Positions 39,532-49,878 of a DNA stretch of 64,000 bases are shown here, in pieces. Position 1 is the stretch's first letter, and every line of letters begins with the position of its first letter. The stretch lies in NCBI GenBank assembly GCA_014281115.1, contig JACONQ010000011.1:620001-684000 (forward strand). Direction: 5' to 3'. The DNA comes from Laburnicola sp. R22_1. Lineage: Eukaryota; Ascomycota; Dothideomycetes; Pleosporales; Didymosphaeriaceae. The translations under genes and the position numbers were made by a program. The notes beneath the pieces were generated by a model. That model was not told where the DNA came from and searched no databases. It saw only the letters and a list, made by a program, of their open reading frames with translations.

Positions 39532-41283
39532 ATGAGCAGCCCCTTCCACGCTCTGCGCGGCGGCAGACTGCTTCTGGGCACGCGGAGCCGCCTTCTCCCT
39601 CCACGATGTCCCTTCGCACCGATCTCCGCACGATTCGCTCACAAAAAGCGCGCGCGTATCTCGAAACGCAAGGCCGATGAACCAGGGCTCGAGGGACTCC
39701 CCGCCCCGCTTGCCCTGCTACTGAAGCAAGACATCCCTCAGACGACCGAAGAAGCCGCGAGATTTCAAGAACCGCCGTCCGATGAATACATCGACAGCCC
39801 CGATACACCGGAGTTCACCATGTACGTGGAGGATCCCACCAGTCCGACAGGAGAGAAACTCCTGAGGAGCTACCGGACTCCAGAAGAGCGCCGTTATCAC
39901 AGAGAGACCGAACTTATGATAGAAGAGGACATGCGCGATCCGGACTACGATGATGCCGAGCTCAATCGCAGGCTGATCGACGAGCTGATGTTGGAACCGT
40001 CCATGGCGGACTTGCAGGAAGATCTCTTGGAGATCAAGAGGGACATCTTGCCGAAACCGGAAAGGAGGAAGAGAGAAGAACAACAGCGCAAGGAGGCAGA
40101 GGAGCAGGAGAAAGAAGAGGAGCCTCTTTTTAAAGAACTAGAGGCAAGCATGCAAATGGCTACGCACGAGTCGTTGCAGGAACTCATCCAAGATCCGGAC
40201 TTGCAAAGTGCGCGGGCGGAGCTGGAGGAGTTGCGGGATACCCTACCCGAGGATGACGACCTGGAGAACCCAGACTTCCTGGCAGCGGTCGAGAAAGTTA
40301 AGGAGAAGCTCGCAGGGGATGAGACATTGCAGCAGAAGATGGCCGCCATAGAATCACGAAAGGGAGAACAGTTCGACGAAGACTTCTCCGCAGAAGACTA
40401 TATAGAGGCAATGGATAAGTTCGAAAGGACTGGCAACACGGCCGACGCACCAGAAGATATGCAGGATCTCCTGGAACAGATAAAAGATCTTACGATCTCC
40501 ATGGGCATGGGAAAAAACTTTGAGGATATTGATCGACTCCAAGAAGAGATGGAAAAAGTCATCAACATGGATCCAGCTGATCTGGAGGACGAAGATGAAG
40601 ATGAAGAAGAAGAAATGGGGAGAGAGGTAGACTTCGACCAACTGTCTCAAGAACTCCTAGACCTGGCCAAGTCGACACCAGACGTTGAAGGCGCCAGCCG
40701 GGCAATCGACGAGGACGGCGAGATCGTGGACCCGGAGCTAGAAGCCAAGGTCGACCAAATAATGCAGGATCCGAAACTCATGGAGAAGATGATGTATATC
40801 CAAGGTATCATCAAAGAGGAGCAGGAGAAGGCGGCCACTCTTGTCGACATCCAGCACGAGTTGGCACCCGACCCATTAAAGCTGGAGCCCCACCGCGTCA
40901 CGACCATAAAGCAGCGCCTAGCGGCCGTTCGACGCGACCCCCAGCATCTCGCCGCCCTTCAGGCTCTCCGCGTGAACCTTCTCCCGCCATTCAACGTCGC
41001 GCCGGCGCTGAGACTTTTCAATCAAGCCATCGAGTATGCCTACATCGGGGCGAACGACGACATTCGACGCATACTCTGGCGTTCCTACTTCAAAGCGCGC
41101 ACCTTGCCTACATTTATACAAAACCTTTCGGATGATGCGTGGGACATAATATACTACTCGCAAGCTGTGACATGGAGAAGCAATCAAAATCGGCGAAACC
41201 ACTTGCAGCTGCTACTGCAAGACTTGAAGAGCGTGGGCAAGGACGGACCGCCAACGCATCCCAGCACATTAGCTGAGAAGTGA
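39532..41283 (+). CDS. Predicted mitochondrial protein with long acidic coiled middle
   Basis: 583 residues, single exon. The N-terminus MSSPFHALRGGRLLLGTRSR is Arg-rich, without acids, and amphipathic, as in a mitochondrial presequence (to about FAHKKRARISKRK). Residues ~100-430 are Glu/Asp/Lys-rich and predicted coiled or disordered. The last ~110 residues form a conserved-looking block (LLPPFNVAPALRLFNQAIEY, DDIRRILWRSYFKARTLP, WDIIYYSQAVTWRSNQN). The arrangement recalls fungal mitochondrial gene-expression factors, but I cannot name it. It is followed 385 bp later by the ATP-grasp-like gene on the same strand. Confidence 0.78.
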   Translation: MSSPFHALRGGRLLLGTRSRLLPPRCPFAPISARFAHKKRARISKRKADEPGLEGLPAPLALLLKQDIPQTTEEAARFQEPPSDEYIDSPDTPEFTMYVEDPTSPTGEKLLRSYRTPEERRYHRETELMIEEDMRDPDYDDAELNRRLIDELMLEPSMADLQEDLLEIKRDILPKPERRKREEQQRKEAEEQEKEEEPLFKELEASMQMATHESLQELIQDPDLQSARAELEELRDTLPEDDDLENPDFLAAVEKVKEKLAGDETLQQKMAAIESRKGEQFDEDFSAEDYIEAMDKFERTGNTADAPEDMQDLLEQIKDLTISMGMGKNFEDIDRLQEEMEKVINMDPADLEDEDEDEEEEMGREVDFDQLSQELLDLAKSTPDVEGASRAIDEDGEIVDPELEAKVDQIMQDPKLMEKMMYIQGIIKEEQEKAATLVDIQHELAPDPLKLEPHRVTTIKQRLAAVRRDPQHLAALQALRVNLLPPFNVAPALRLFNQAIEYAYIGANDDIRRILWRSYFKARTLPTFIQNLSDDAWDIIYYSQAVTWRSNQNRRNHLQLLLQDLKSVGKDGPPTHPSTLAEK

Positions 41284-41667
41284 AAGTTGACGTCGTAACG
41301 ATACGTTACATGTAAAATAGGCCGAAAAGGCGTGTACAATAAAAAGTGATACCCCCTCAGATGTGGAACGTTCGAATTTGCATATATGTTAGCTGCGTAA
41401 GCTAAGTAAAGGAACATTGCGCGCCGCGAGACCGCCTAGCCACATTCAGAGCCCGAGCCCCGCCGCGACGTGGTCCTATAGGGTGCTTTTCCCTCCAGCC
41501 GCCACATTCCATGACGCATTTGCACAAAACACCAACCACTTCGACGCGACTGACGATGCGACTCCTCTTGCTGCAATGGAGAGCCTCAGCGCTCGCACTC
41601 TCCATATCCAATCCGATGCGATTTGTCGTTCCTGCAATTGAATAATCGCTTATGATCTTTCCACACG
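41284..41667. promoter_or_regulatory. Intergenic region between two plus-strand genes
   Basis: No gene is seen. It should hold the terminator of the mitochondrial protein gene (AATAAAA at ~41339) and the promoter of the next gene. Confidence 0.35.
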
Positions 41668-43134
41668 ATGCGGGTTCTCTTTACCTCAGCGTCGAAGCCG
41701 ACTGCTTTGGCTCTAGCTAGGGTACTCGCGGCGGAAGGCCACACAGTTCACGCTGCAGATGAAGAGCGCATTTGGAGAACAGCCCCAGCTCGATACTCTC
41801 GCGCCTACCGACAATTCTATCGCTTGACCGCGAAGTTCAGCCTGCTTGAACTGTGGAAAACCATTGGAGTCGACATAGACCTAGTCATACCTTTCGACCC
41901 TTTACCCGGCGCTGCCATCCAAAGCCTGAAATCAAGAGGAGCGATACTCTTCGGGGAAACCTTGGCCCAGAACGACTTCGAATTCCAGGATTTCGTGCGC
42001 GACACTATCATCAATGCCTCTAGCAAAAACCCCAGCATCGTCAGAGTTCCCGCGTCCTTCATTGTCCGGTCGGGGACATGCATCGCTGAGATCTTGAGTA
42101 ACAGAGCTACGTCAACGTTCTCCCTGCAGCCTCTGCCGTGCTACGATACCGACGATGAAGATACGCTCGTAGACGTTGGACCCGCGGCCGCATCTTTGTC
42201 TCTCCACGACCCTGTTCGACCCCTCATCATCTCATGCTCAACACTCAACGATCGCAGTGTCAAATCCATCAAACGTCTTCCTATGTCGGATGCGAGACCC
42301 TACCGGTTGATCGAAGTTGCTGAGGGCGGGTCATTCTACTCGACTCACGCCTTCATGCATAGCGGGAAGATACGTACTTTTGCGGTTACCACGGCTCGCA
42401 GCACAGACAGAGACTTCGTCATTGTGTCTCCTGGACAGCCATTGTATGAGGTACTATATCAGTTCACAGCACGGCTTGTCGAAGAGTTGGACAGCTGGCA
42501 AACTGTTGTCGCGAATCATCTCAGTCTGTCGTTTCACGTCCAGGATGAGGTCAAGTACAGCGACTTCATCCGCAAGGTTACTGTCGTTAGTTGCCACAAC
42601 CAACCGCATTCGAGCCTCGTCCTTCTTTCTTCGATAACCTCGCTGCGCAAACAGCTGTCGCTCGCATACACGTCGGATCCAATAGCAGATGGAGATACCT
42701 GGCCAGTCACGTTTCCTGTCGACTTGAAGAGCGTCCCGAAGGCCATCTACTCCGCGCCTTTGGCCGTCTCCGAATATGTCCGTATTCTACTTGCACCCGC
42801 ACCTTGGCGATGGAGCTGGTGGACAAGATTGGCACACCTGACGATGATGTGCCTGGTGTGGACGGTCAATTTCAAGGAAGAGATGTGGGCTTCTGAAGAT
42901 CCAGGGCCGGCGCTGTGTCTTTGGGCGCCGATGCTGATCAGCGCCGTTGGACGGATGAGGTGTATTGGCTGGGTCACACAACCTCTTGTTGGGGTAGGAG
43001 AGCGAGCAATTGTTCGATTTGAGAGGTCTCATTTGGTGCGAGTAATAGCGGCGACTGGGTTCTTCTTGTTGGATATCTGGCGCTTGTGGTTTGCTATGCT
43101 TCTGTTTCCGTGGTATCGAATTTCCCGACGTTGA
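41668..43134 (+). CDS. ATP-grasp-like protein with hydrophobic C-terminus
   Basis: 488 residues, single exon. The N-terminus MRVLFTSASKPTALALARVL has the Rossmann-like preATP-grasp start of carbamoyl-phosphate-synthase-like ligases; it continues GHTVHAADEER and RYSRAYRQFYRL. The middle (SVKSIKRLPMSDARPYRLIE, then a Glu-containing FVIVSPGQPLYE) would be the grasp lobe and is divergent. Residues ~350-485 have several hydrophobic Trp-rich segments ending in a possible TM (VIAATGFFLLDIWRLWFAMLLF). Such proteins occur as tailoring ligases in fungi, but no biosynthetic partners lie nearby. It could be catalytically inactive. Confidence 0.72.
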   Translation: MRVLFTSASKPTALALARVLAAEGHTVHAADEERIWRTAPARYSRAYRQFYRLTAKFSLLELWKTIGVDIDLVIPFDPLPGAAIQSLKSRGAILFGETLAQNDFEFQDFVRDTIINASSKNPSIVRVPASFIVRSGTCIAEILSNRATSTFSLQPLPCYDTDDEDTLVDVGPAAASLSLHDPVRPLIISCSTLNDRSVKSIKRLPMSDARPYRLIEVAEGGSFYSTHAFMHSGKIRTFAVTTARSTDRDFVIVSPGQPLYEVLYQFTARLVEELDSWQTVVANHLSLSFHVQDEVKYSDFIRKVTVVSCHNQPHSSLVLLSSITSLRKQLSLAYTSDPIADGDTWPVTFPVDLKSVPKAIYSAPLAVSEYVRILLAPAPWRWSWWTRLAHLTMMCLVWTVNFKEEMWASEDPGPALCLWAPMLISAVGRMRCIGWVTQPLVGVGERAIVRFERSHLVRVIAATGFFLLDIWRLWFAMLLFPWYRISRR

Positions 43135-43883
43135 GCATTGAGATCACCCACGGTACTCCAGCTCACATTGTATGAGAAAGTTGACGTTATGCATTAATGA
43201 TTCACATTGGGTTGTCACTTTCGGTACTCTCATGAAGCAGTCACACTTGTAGCTCTGCTGTGCGAGTGGTCTCAGAATGAAGTTTTGATATTATAATATG
43301 ATTCTTTTATGACTGTGTCTATAAAGAGAAATGCAAAAAGAGCAACGCGATGAGCATGCTCCTGGAATCCACACAGATCAACCATCGATGTCTAGGTGTT
43401 GTATGCACAGACACCGCAATAACGTAGAGGACCATACCGGACGGGCTCAAGCCCGTCGTTCTTGCACAAGGCGTGCTTGGCATCGGAGTTTTGCGGCGGC
43501 GGCGGGAGATCGATCGGATTGAAACCTTACCTCAGTTAGCTTGATGCGCGCGTTGAGGTTGTCGTGTATTCTGAGTCGAATACACTTGACTTACAGATTG
43601 TCAATGACATGCTGATATCCAGCTGTAACGTCAACTTATGGTCGCCTTCTTCCTCTGGAAATGATGCGAGACAAATGGAATACGAGTAATTGTAGTGTGT
43701 CGTAATGTGCACGAGGCACAGCGCCTTTTGCCTTTCTGTGGTCGGTTTGTTTGCCTTTTCTTGTACATTGGTACGTCGGCGGCTTCGTTCGTCGAACCGC
43801 GACGTGCAGGCACGACAGCGGATTTGGGCTCTAGCCCTGTGCTCATGTTTGAGAAGACAAGAGCTGACTCTACTAGAGTAAGA
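43135..43883. other. Intergenic, nothing recognised
   Basis: Only short frames are present. The minus-strand frame at 43631-43846 is basic and Cys-containing but has no start context or homology that I can see. Confidence 0.4.
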
Positions 43884-44149
43884 TTAGCACATGTTTGTAT
43901 GGTTCAGAGTACGAGCACGCTTACAGAGCTTGTAGAGGTGACCAGTGTCTAAGCAGATTCCAAAGCGGCACTTGTCTTCAACAAGCTCAATAATATCCGC
44001 AATGTCTTTGAACGTGCCGCCGGTGGGGATACCCAGAGTATCCAATGTCTAACAGATATGGCTCGTATTCAGTAATATTCAGGGACCAACAGGGTGAGCG
44101 GCGTACCTTTGTCGACCAAATGTAATAACTTGGATGATGATGATAATGG
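43884..44149 (-). pseudogene. AP endonuclease (Apn1/endonuclease IV)-like gene fragment
   Basis: The minus-strand exon 43884-44048 reads TLDTLGIPTGGTFKDIADII and continues ELVEDKCRFGICLDTGH, then stops. GG-x-F-x-D-x2-DII-x-LVEDK-x-R-x-G-(V/I)-C-L-D-T-x-H is the signature around the metal-binding Glu/Asp/His residues of endonuclease IV TIM barrels. A good intron (44049-44106, GTACGC..CTGTTAG) joins it to a short upstream exon (44107-44149, SYYIWSTK). The rest of the ~300-residue enzyme is absent, and upstream sequence is the 153-bp repeat. It is best read as a truncated copy captured next to the repeat. Confidence 0.6.
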
Positions 44150-44150
44150 C

Positions 44151-44551
44151 CTTTTCGTTAAGCGCACGGCCGCCCAAGCATAGACTTTCGGCGATCTGTG
44201 ACGGTTCAGTGGTGCTTGATGGCCCATGGTGACGCTGCTTACCTCAAAAGACAGAAGAGCCGGAGCCAGCAGTTCAATGTCAGAAGCCCTGCCGACTCCG
44301 ACTCTTTTTGTTAAGCGCACGGCTGTCCAAGCATAGACTTTCGGCGGTCTGTGACGGTTCAGTAGTGCTTGATGGCCCATGGTGACGCTGCTTACCTCAA
44401 AAGACAGAAGAGCCGGAGCCAGCAGTTTAATGTCAGAAGCCCTGCCGACTCCGGCTCTTTTCGTTAATAGCACGGCCGTTCATGCATAGGCTTTCGGCAG
44501 CCTGTGATGTCTCAGTTATGCTTGATAGTTCATGGTGACGCTGCTTACCTC
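44151..44551. repeat. 153-bp tandem repeat, two full copies plus a partial third
   Basis: Units start at 44151, 44304 and 44457, each with CTTTT(C/T)GTTAA. Copies 1 and 2 are almost identical; the third is diverged and stops at ~44551. On the minus strand each unit contains GAG|GTAAGCAGCGTC (donor-like) and GCTTAAC..AAAAG (branch and acceptor-like), so each resembles a 61-nt exon plus a 92-nt intron. A 61-nt exon cannot be repeated in frame, so a functional tandem-exon gene is unlikely. Confidence 0.9.
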
Positions 44552-45170
44552 CTCGTGGCGAGTGGTTGCACTTAGAACCTGGGCCTGCAGCTGAGTGTTA
44601 GAGGCGCTGCTGTTAGAGCTGGGTGTGGTGTCGATACTTACTTTGAAAGTTTTTTGGGCTTGGGTAAGAGAGGAAAGGGCGAGTGGATTTTTGATTTTGG
44701 GTGCCGTGGTGGTCAAAGCACGTGTGCCGGAAATTTGCTGGGCGTGAGGAAGGCGCGGGGTCGCCAAGCCTTCAGTGGTGAAGCGACTGGTCATGTCGTG
44801 GTTGCCTCGTCGATCCAGATTGCCGAGATTCACAACATTGGTCAATTGACTATTAGAGATGTAGGATCAGGGTGGATAGCGCACACAAGAGGACAATCAC
44901 CTGCTCTACTAGAGCTTTCCCGACACAAATGTTGATGGCCAACGCAACCTATTGATTTCTTTCTGTTTAATTGTTGGCTGTTTAAGACGGAGATAAGTCT
45001 CCCGGATAAGCTGAGAAAGACAAAGGCTGGCCATTTTGAAGAAGCCGAAACCGAATCCACCGAGGGTATCACAGACTATGAACAGCCGATCTAGGGAGAC
45101 CCTTTGTGCGAGTAGGAGAGTAAAACCATAATGCCTGCCACACCATCCTCCACCATCCACCAAAGGTGAG
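44552..45170. other. Region upstream (minus strand) of the repeat; possible 5' exon
   Basis: The minus-strand frame 44516-44845 (MTNVVNLGNLDRRGNHDMTS) ends in a GTAAGC donor shared with the repeat units. It could be the first exon of the former AP-endonuclease-like transcript, but no frame connects it. Otherwise nothing is recognised. Confidence 0.25.
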
Positions 45171-46331
45171 CTAACCACGAATGACCTCGCCGGTATGCAT
45201 ACGCCACGTCTTCCCCATGATAAGGTAGTCGGGCTGGACGATCTTGTACCTCGTCTCCCGATCTGGTGGACTGGAGGGGTCCTTGGTGTATCCTAGCTTC
45301 TCATATGCCTTCCTAGCACTTGTGTTGCTACGAAAGACAGTCAACATGGTCTTGTTGATGCTAATTGTCTGCGCCATTGCTTCGACCGTAAAGACGAGCC
45401 ACTTGCCCAGACCCTTTCCCCGAAACTTCTCCCCAATATGCAGCTCGAATATGTAGATGACGTATCGGTGCTGGTTCGGCGGATCGTCCTGGTCGATCAT
45501 GAAGGAGATGAAGCCGATGATGTCAGTGGGTAGCGTCGACGCAAAGGTCTCGTTGCTGTCGGGGGCGGCGCGGACGAGGATGTACAGCATGTTCGCTTTA
45601 GACATCTCCTGTCTCTTCGACGTTTCGTGCCAACCAATTTTGGAAGCTTTGTACGCCGCGCTCGAAGTACGCCGCACGATATTGAAGCAGTCGTCCTGGT
45701 CGGCCTTGGACAATTCATTTGCCCGGCGAAGCTCAAGCTTGACGTCGATCATGTCCTTGAAGTATTCCTTGTGGTGCGCGCCCCAGACTGCTGCAAGAGC
45801 GGCGTCATTCCAGCCCCGCGTGATCCGCGAAGGTGACCTGAGTGGATTAACATCGTCGGAGATAGCCTTGGCTTTCTTCTTTAGCTTGGGCATTTTCTCG
45901 TGTTCGAAGGGTTTCTTGTGTTCGCCTATAACGACCTCGGGTTTCTTCTTTAGCTGTGGAATTCTCCTCTTCCTTCTCGGAACGTGGTCGACCCTTCGAG
46001 GTAGCTCTCGACGAGGAACGAAAGGCTTGATCTTGTCGTCATCGGAGTCAAACGTGATCTTTGGTAGCATGTAGCGACCGCGCGTGAATCTCTCTTTTGC
46101 GGCCCGTTCAGCAGTGCGATCGATGGATCGGATGGCCGCTCCCTCGTTGACCTCGTTAGGGCCAGAAGACCCTACTGGTATCCCGAACACCTGCGTTGCG
46201 AACAGTGGTGGTGGATTGTCATGCATCGCGCTGCTAGAGGAGGCTACCTTAGCGTGGATGGGTTGTGGGGTGGTAGACGCGTTTCGGGGAAGGTGGGAAC
46301 AGGGAACAGGGGCCCACGACGCACGGAGCAC
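45171..46331 (-). CDS. Nat4/NAA40-type N-alpha-acetyltransferase (histone H4/H2A)
   Basis: 386 residues, single exon. A basic, low-complexity N-terminal half (KKKPEVVIGEHKKPFEHEK, PKLKKKAKAI) suits a nuclear/histone-directed enzyme. The GNAT domain occupies ~195-380: YVIYIFELHIGEKFRGKGLG carries the acetyl-CoA-binding R-G-K-G-L-G (304-309), followed by MLTVFRSNTSARKAYEKLGY and PDRETRYKIVQPDY. This arrangement matches NAA40/Nat4, which acetylates the N-termini of histones H4 and H2A. A Ser/Thr-rich N-terminus could also serve as a targeting signal. It is divergently transcribed from the LYR gene with only 395 bp between starts. Confidence 0.82.
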   Translation of the reverse strand: MLRASWAPVPCSHLPRNASTTPQPIHAKVASSSSAMHDNPPPLFATQVFGIPVGSSGPNEVNEGAAIRSIDRTAERAAKERFTRGRYMLPKITFDSDDDKIKPFVPRRELPRRVDHVPRRKRRIPQLKKKPEVVIGEHKKPFEHEKMPKLKKKAKAISDDVNPLRSPSRITRGWNDAALAAVWGAHHKEYFKDMIDVKLELRRANELSKADQDDCFNIVRRTSSAAYKASKIGWHETSKRQEMSKANMLYILVRAAPDSNETFASTLPTDIIGFISFMIDQDDPPNQHRYVIYIFELHIGEKFRGKGLGKWLVFTVEAMAQTISINKTMLTVFRSNTSARKAYEKLGYTKDPSSPPDRETRYKIVQPDYLIMGKTWRMHTGEVIRG

Positions 46332-46726
46332 CGCTAGTTGAAGATGGCAAAGAGTGCCAAGTGCCGTCGGTCGCGATCAGTGAAACACGTTCAGAATGCA
46401 CTCCAGGGCTTGGAGGATACGTCAGGAGAATTAGGCTCTCTTGTGTGTTGGGACAATCTCGAAGCGCCTCGAGTCCAGCGCGCCCGGGTATCGCCGCACC
46501 TGGCGCACGCGTTGGTTCGCATCGGGAGCCTCATTCGCCCACCTACCACCTGCGGCGCTGGTCAGAATTGTATAGACAGTGAGTCTTCCGAGGACAGGAC
46601 GCAACAAATGACACTAATTTCTCTGAAGCACAGTCCAAGTGGAGATAGTGCAGGTGTGTTACCAATGCTGATGCAAAAGACTGTACAGAGAACTTAGTGC
46701 TATATAGTTCTACAACGTCGAACGCG
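46332..46726. promoter_or_regulatory. Bidirectional promoter, acetyltransferase/LYR gene
   Basis: 395 bp separate the two divergent start codons, so both genes' promoters must overlap here. The open plus-strand frame at 46338-46697 is not protein-like. Confidence 0.5.
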
Positions 46727-47102
46727 ATGAACATCACCAACCGAAGCTATGCCACCGTCGCCAAAGCGACTCCCAGCAGACTTCGGCTGCGGGGAAAGAA
46801 CCCGATGAGTCTGGATCACTTCATTCAGAGACAGCGGGCTCTCGCACTGTGGAGGGACATCCTGCGAAGCACAGGCTCCATCTCGGACTTGGACATGAGG
46901 AAGGACATGCGTCAATTTGCGAAAGCCGAGTTTGAACAACATCGCCATGTTACGGACATAGGCCATATTCGATACCTCATTTCAGTACGTCTCCTGCTAT
47001 GTCGCATGCTAAGTTTGCTAACGCGCCTCTTAGATCGGGAAAACACAGTTCGACACTATGAAAAGCTCGCTCATCAACTCTGGCATCTTGACGGAACCCT
47101 GA
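46727..47102 (+). CDS. LYR-motif (Complex1_LYR, LYRM2-like) mitochondrial protein
   Basis: Spliced model: exons 46727-46984 and 47034-47102, 108 residues. The intron (46985-47033) has GTACGT..GCTAAC..CTTAG. The N-terminus MNITNRSYATVAKATPSRLR is a mitochondrial-type presequence. The LYR-type helix is QRQRALALWRDILRST (LWR in place of LYR), followed by the conserved RKDMRQFAKAEFEQHRHVTD and HIRYLISIGKTQ across the splice. LYR proteins bind acyl carrier protein and assist complex I, Fe-S or other mitochondrial assembly; this size and pattern resemble LYRM2. The stop follows GILTEP. Confidence 0.85.
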
Positions 47103-47588
47103 TACGGCTGTATCCAGCTAATAAGGGCACCATAGCGAGGTATTTGGTAATAAAGGTGGCGATTTGTTCGCAAGACTGGCAAATCACAGCTGACTCGCGT
47201 GCAGTTTAGCGCGGGGCGAGCGTCTCCGGAGCCAGTGTGCCAGTCACCCAGTCCCATCCACCAGTCCACCGACACCACATGCGGCTCGATTGATCCTATC
47301 TTCGAACCTCCCCAGGTTGGATATAATCCTAGGTTATCTACGCTTACAAGTGAAGAGGTCAGCAAGGACAGGTCCCCGGTCCTGCAAGCCGCCCCCACCT
47401 TCCGAAAGGCGTTACACAATCGTTCCACATCACCATTTCCACCTCCATCGAACTCTAGCTATGCGGTAGACTCATAACAAGCCACTATACATCTCATTTA
47501 ATTTCGCGTGACCGTCCAAGTCCATCAGACCGAGCTGAGTTCCGCGCCTGCATCTGTGGATTGTACTGGGAGACGTCTCGGCCGATCA
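47103..47588. other. Intergenic, promoter of the monooxygenase gene
   Basis: No gene is seen. The frame upstream of 47589 is open back to 47508 but contains no ATG. Confidence 0.4.
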
Positions 47589-49878
47589 ATGAAGTCTGTT
47601 CTCATCATAGGCGCAGGTCCAGCCGGCCTCGTTGCAGCTAAAACTCTCCTGCAATATGCTGGCGGTACAAAGTTTAAGGTCACAGTGTTCGAAGCCGCAG
47701 AAAGAGTGGGTGGCATGTGGAGATATCTGCCAGGCGAAAAGGGCGAAATGTGCAGTCCGCATATGCGAACGAATCTAAGTCGCTTTACGGTAGCCTTTCC
47801 GGACCTGTCGTGGGAGTCAGTCGATCTCTCAAACCCTGTGACAGGGGACGAGCCATCCGGACCGCCTTCCATGTTTCCGCCGGCATGGCATGTCGGACGG
47901 TATCTGGAATCGTACGCCAAAAAATATCTTGCATCAGATACAGTTCAGCTTAATAGGCGTGTGACTGGTGCAGACTTAGACACTAACCATCCTGGAACAT
48001 GGAATGTCACTTCCATGGATCAGATCACACGTCGAGAATCAAGGCACTCTTTCGACTATCTGATCGTCGCTAGCGGCTTCTTTCATCGAGCTGGACCTGG
48101 TGTGCGCCGAGCTGAGCTACACGAAGAAGCTGGCACTAGGATACAGCATTCCACGCAGTTTCGCGATGTGGCGTCATTCTCAGACAAAGCAGGCAAGGTT
48201 GTAGTCATTGGCGGCGGGATCAGCGGTGCGGAGGCTGCAGCTACGGCCGCTTTTCAGATCTCCAGCGCAAAGCATATGCCCGGGAAGAAGATGCCTGCAT
48301 GCGCAGACAGCCAAGTCTACCACATTTTCGACCGACCGTTTTACGCCCTCCCGCGCTACATACCACAAAACCCGTACATTGCCGTCATTCAGGATTCCAA
48401 TTTGTCGCCACGCTTCCTTCCTTTGGACCTTCTCCTCTACAACATTGGCAGGAGAAATGGCGATGGGCCCATCACTGCTGCCATTGGTCGAGTGCCACCA
48501 GAGAAGGCGAAGAAGGGCCACGAGTTTCTGAGGTCTTTATTAGGCGGCGACCAGCGAGCTACCGGGCGATCGGAACTAGTCTACAAGCCAGACAAACTTC
48601 GATACCCAGCTTACATCGGCGTCTCAGATACATATGCTGAGTTCGTGAGGGATGGGCTAATTATTCCCGTCCAAGGGCGCGTCAAGAACATTACGCAAAA
48701 TGCAGAGACTTACTTTTCAGTGGATGTTACTTCTCAGGGCCCGTGGTCTACCGTGTATCAAGAAGTAAGTCGCTTCTTTACTTGCTTACTCGCTTGCATA
48801 TCTAACCTTTCGATAGGTGGAGTCTAAACTACATGACGTTACCGGTGTCATTGACGCCACGGGGTTTCAGACACACCTCGAATACCTATCCGATGACATT
48901 AAGCAGGCACTAGATTACGATCCTCACTGCCATCGTCTTCCGTTTCTTCTATCGCGCGGCTCGATATTCAACTCACGAGTGCCCCATATCGCATTTGTCG
49001 GATTTTATGAAGGTCCATACTGGGGCGTAATGGACATGCAAGCACGTATTATTGCGCAGACTTGGGACTCGGAATCGTTGGGCGAAAACGCAACAGAGAA
49101 GGCGGATGTTACTGACGCCCGTTTGGTACGACAAGCTGTCAAGGATGGGGCCATGGACATACCGCAGTTCTGGATGTCGGATTATGTTGGCATAATGGAG
49201 GAATTTGCGCGGCATGGCGGTTTGCAGCGCGATGACTCTACTCTTGGCGAGGGCGGGCCGTTGTTCCCATCTCGGTATCACGACAAGTCCAATATCGGAG
49301 ACGCTTCCAAAGTTGTTGGCGAAGTCGCAGACATACTGCGCCGGTCAGAGGAAGTGTTGTATGTAGCAGCTGCTGCATTCAGAGGCATGCAAGGCACATG
49401 GTCACTCCAACGAAAGATGGATTCACGACACGCATCCTTGCCCTGCGGTTCTTTTCAAGGCATCGCACGCTTTCACCCGCGGACACCTACCGACGCTATT
49501 TACTCGGCAGAGTACTTGTACGTCGAAGAGGGTACCCTAACCATGGATAACGGAATGTCTTTCCCAGCGACGCGCCGCTACGTCTACCGCTACGACGAAC
49601 AAACCGACACCGTGACCGCGTGGTTCGCGGAAGAGGATGGCCTGACTGTCGGGGGTCTGTTCAATACTTGGGAGTTCTACTCGCCTAGTGATACCTACCA
49701 CGGATGGCTTGCGCGGGGCAGTCACTGGTGTAGCCCGGATACATACAAGAGTAACTGCGAGTTTCGCTTCAGAGGCGCTAGCCTGGAGACATTTGGGATT
49801 ACGTACGACGTTGTTGGGCCGAACAAGGATTACTCACATGAGAGCTGGTATAGTCGGCCGACATCGGCCGGTGCGTAG
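47589..49878 (+). CDS. Flavin-dependent monooxygenase fused to a DUF6314-type domain
   Basis: Spliced model: exons 47589-48764 and 48817-49878, 745 residues, with a 52-nt intron (GTAAGT..ATCTAAC..GATAG). The N-terminus MKSVLIIGAGPAGLVAAKTL is the FAD-binding GxGxxG. A later FEAAERVGGMWRY and a second nucleotide-binding VVVIGGGISGAEAA (~203-215) define an FMO/Baeyer-Villiger-like enzyme. The last ~170 residues (from ~570, FRGMQGTWSLQRKMDSRHAS ... GSHWCSPDTYKSNCEFRF ... NKDYSHESWYSRP) match the DUF6314 lipocalin-like pattern seen fused to such oxidases in fungi. It would oxygenate an unknown small molecule using NAD(P)H. No clustered biosynthetic genes are visible. Confidence 0.88.

Noticed and set aside
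40354..40907. Ser/Cys-rich minus-strand frames inside the mitochondrial protein gene
   Set aside because: They are produced by the reverse complement of acidic GAA/GAG codons.
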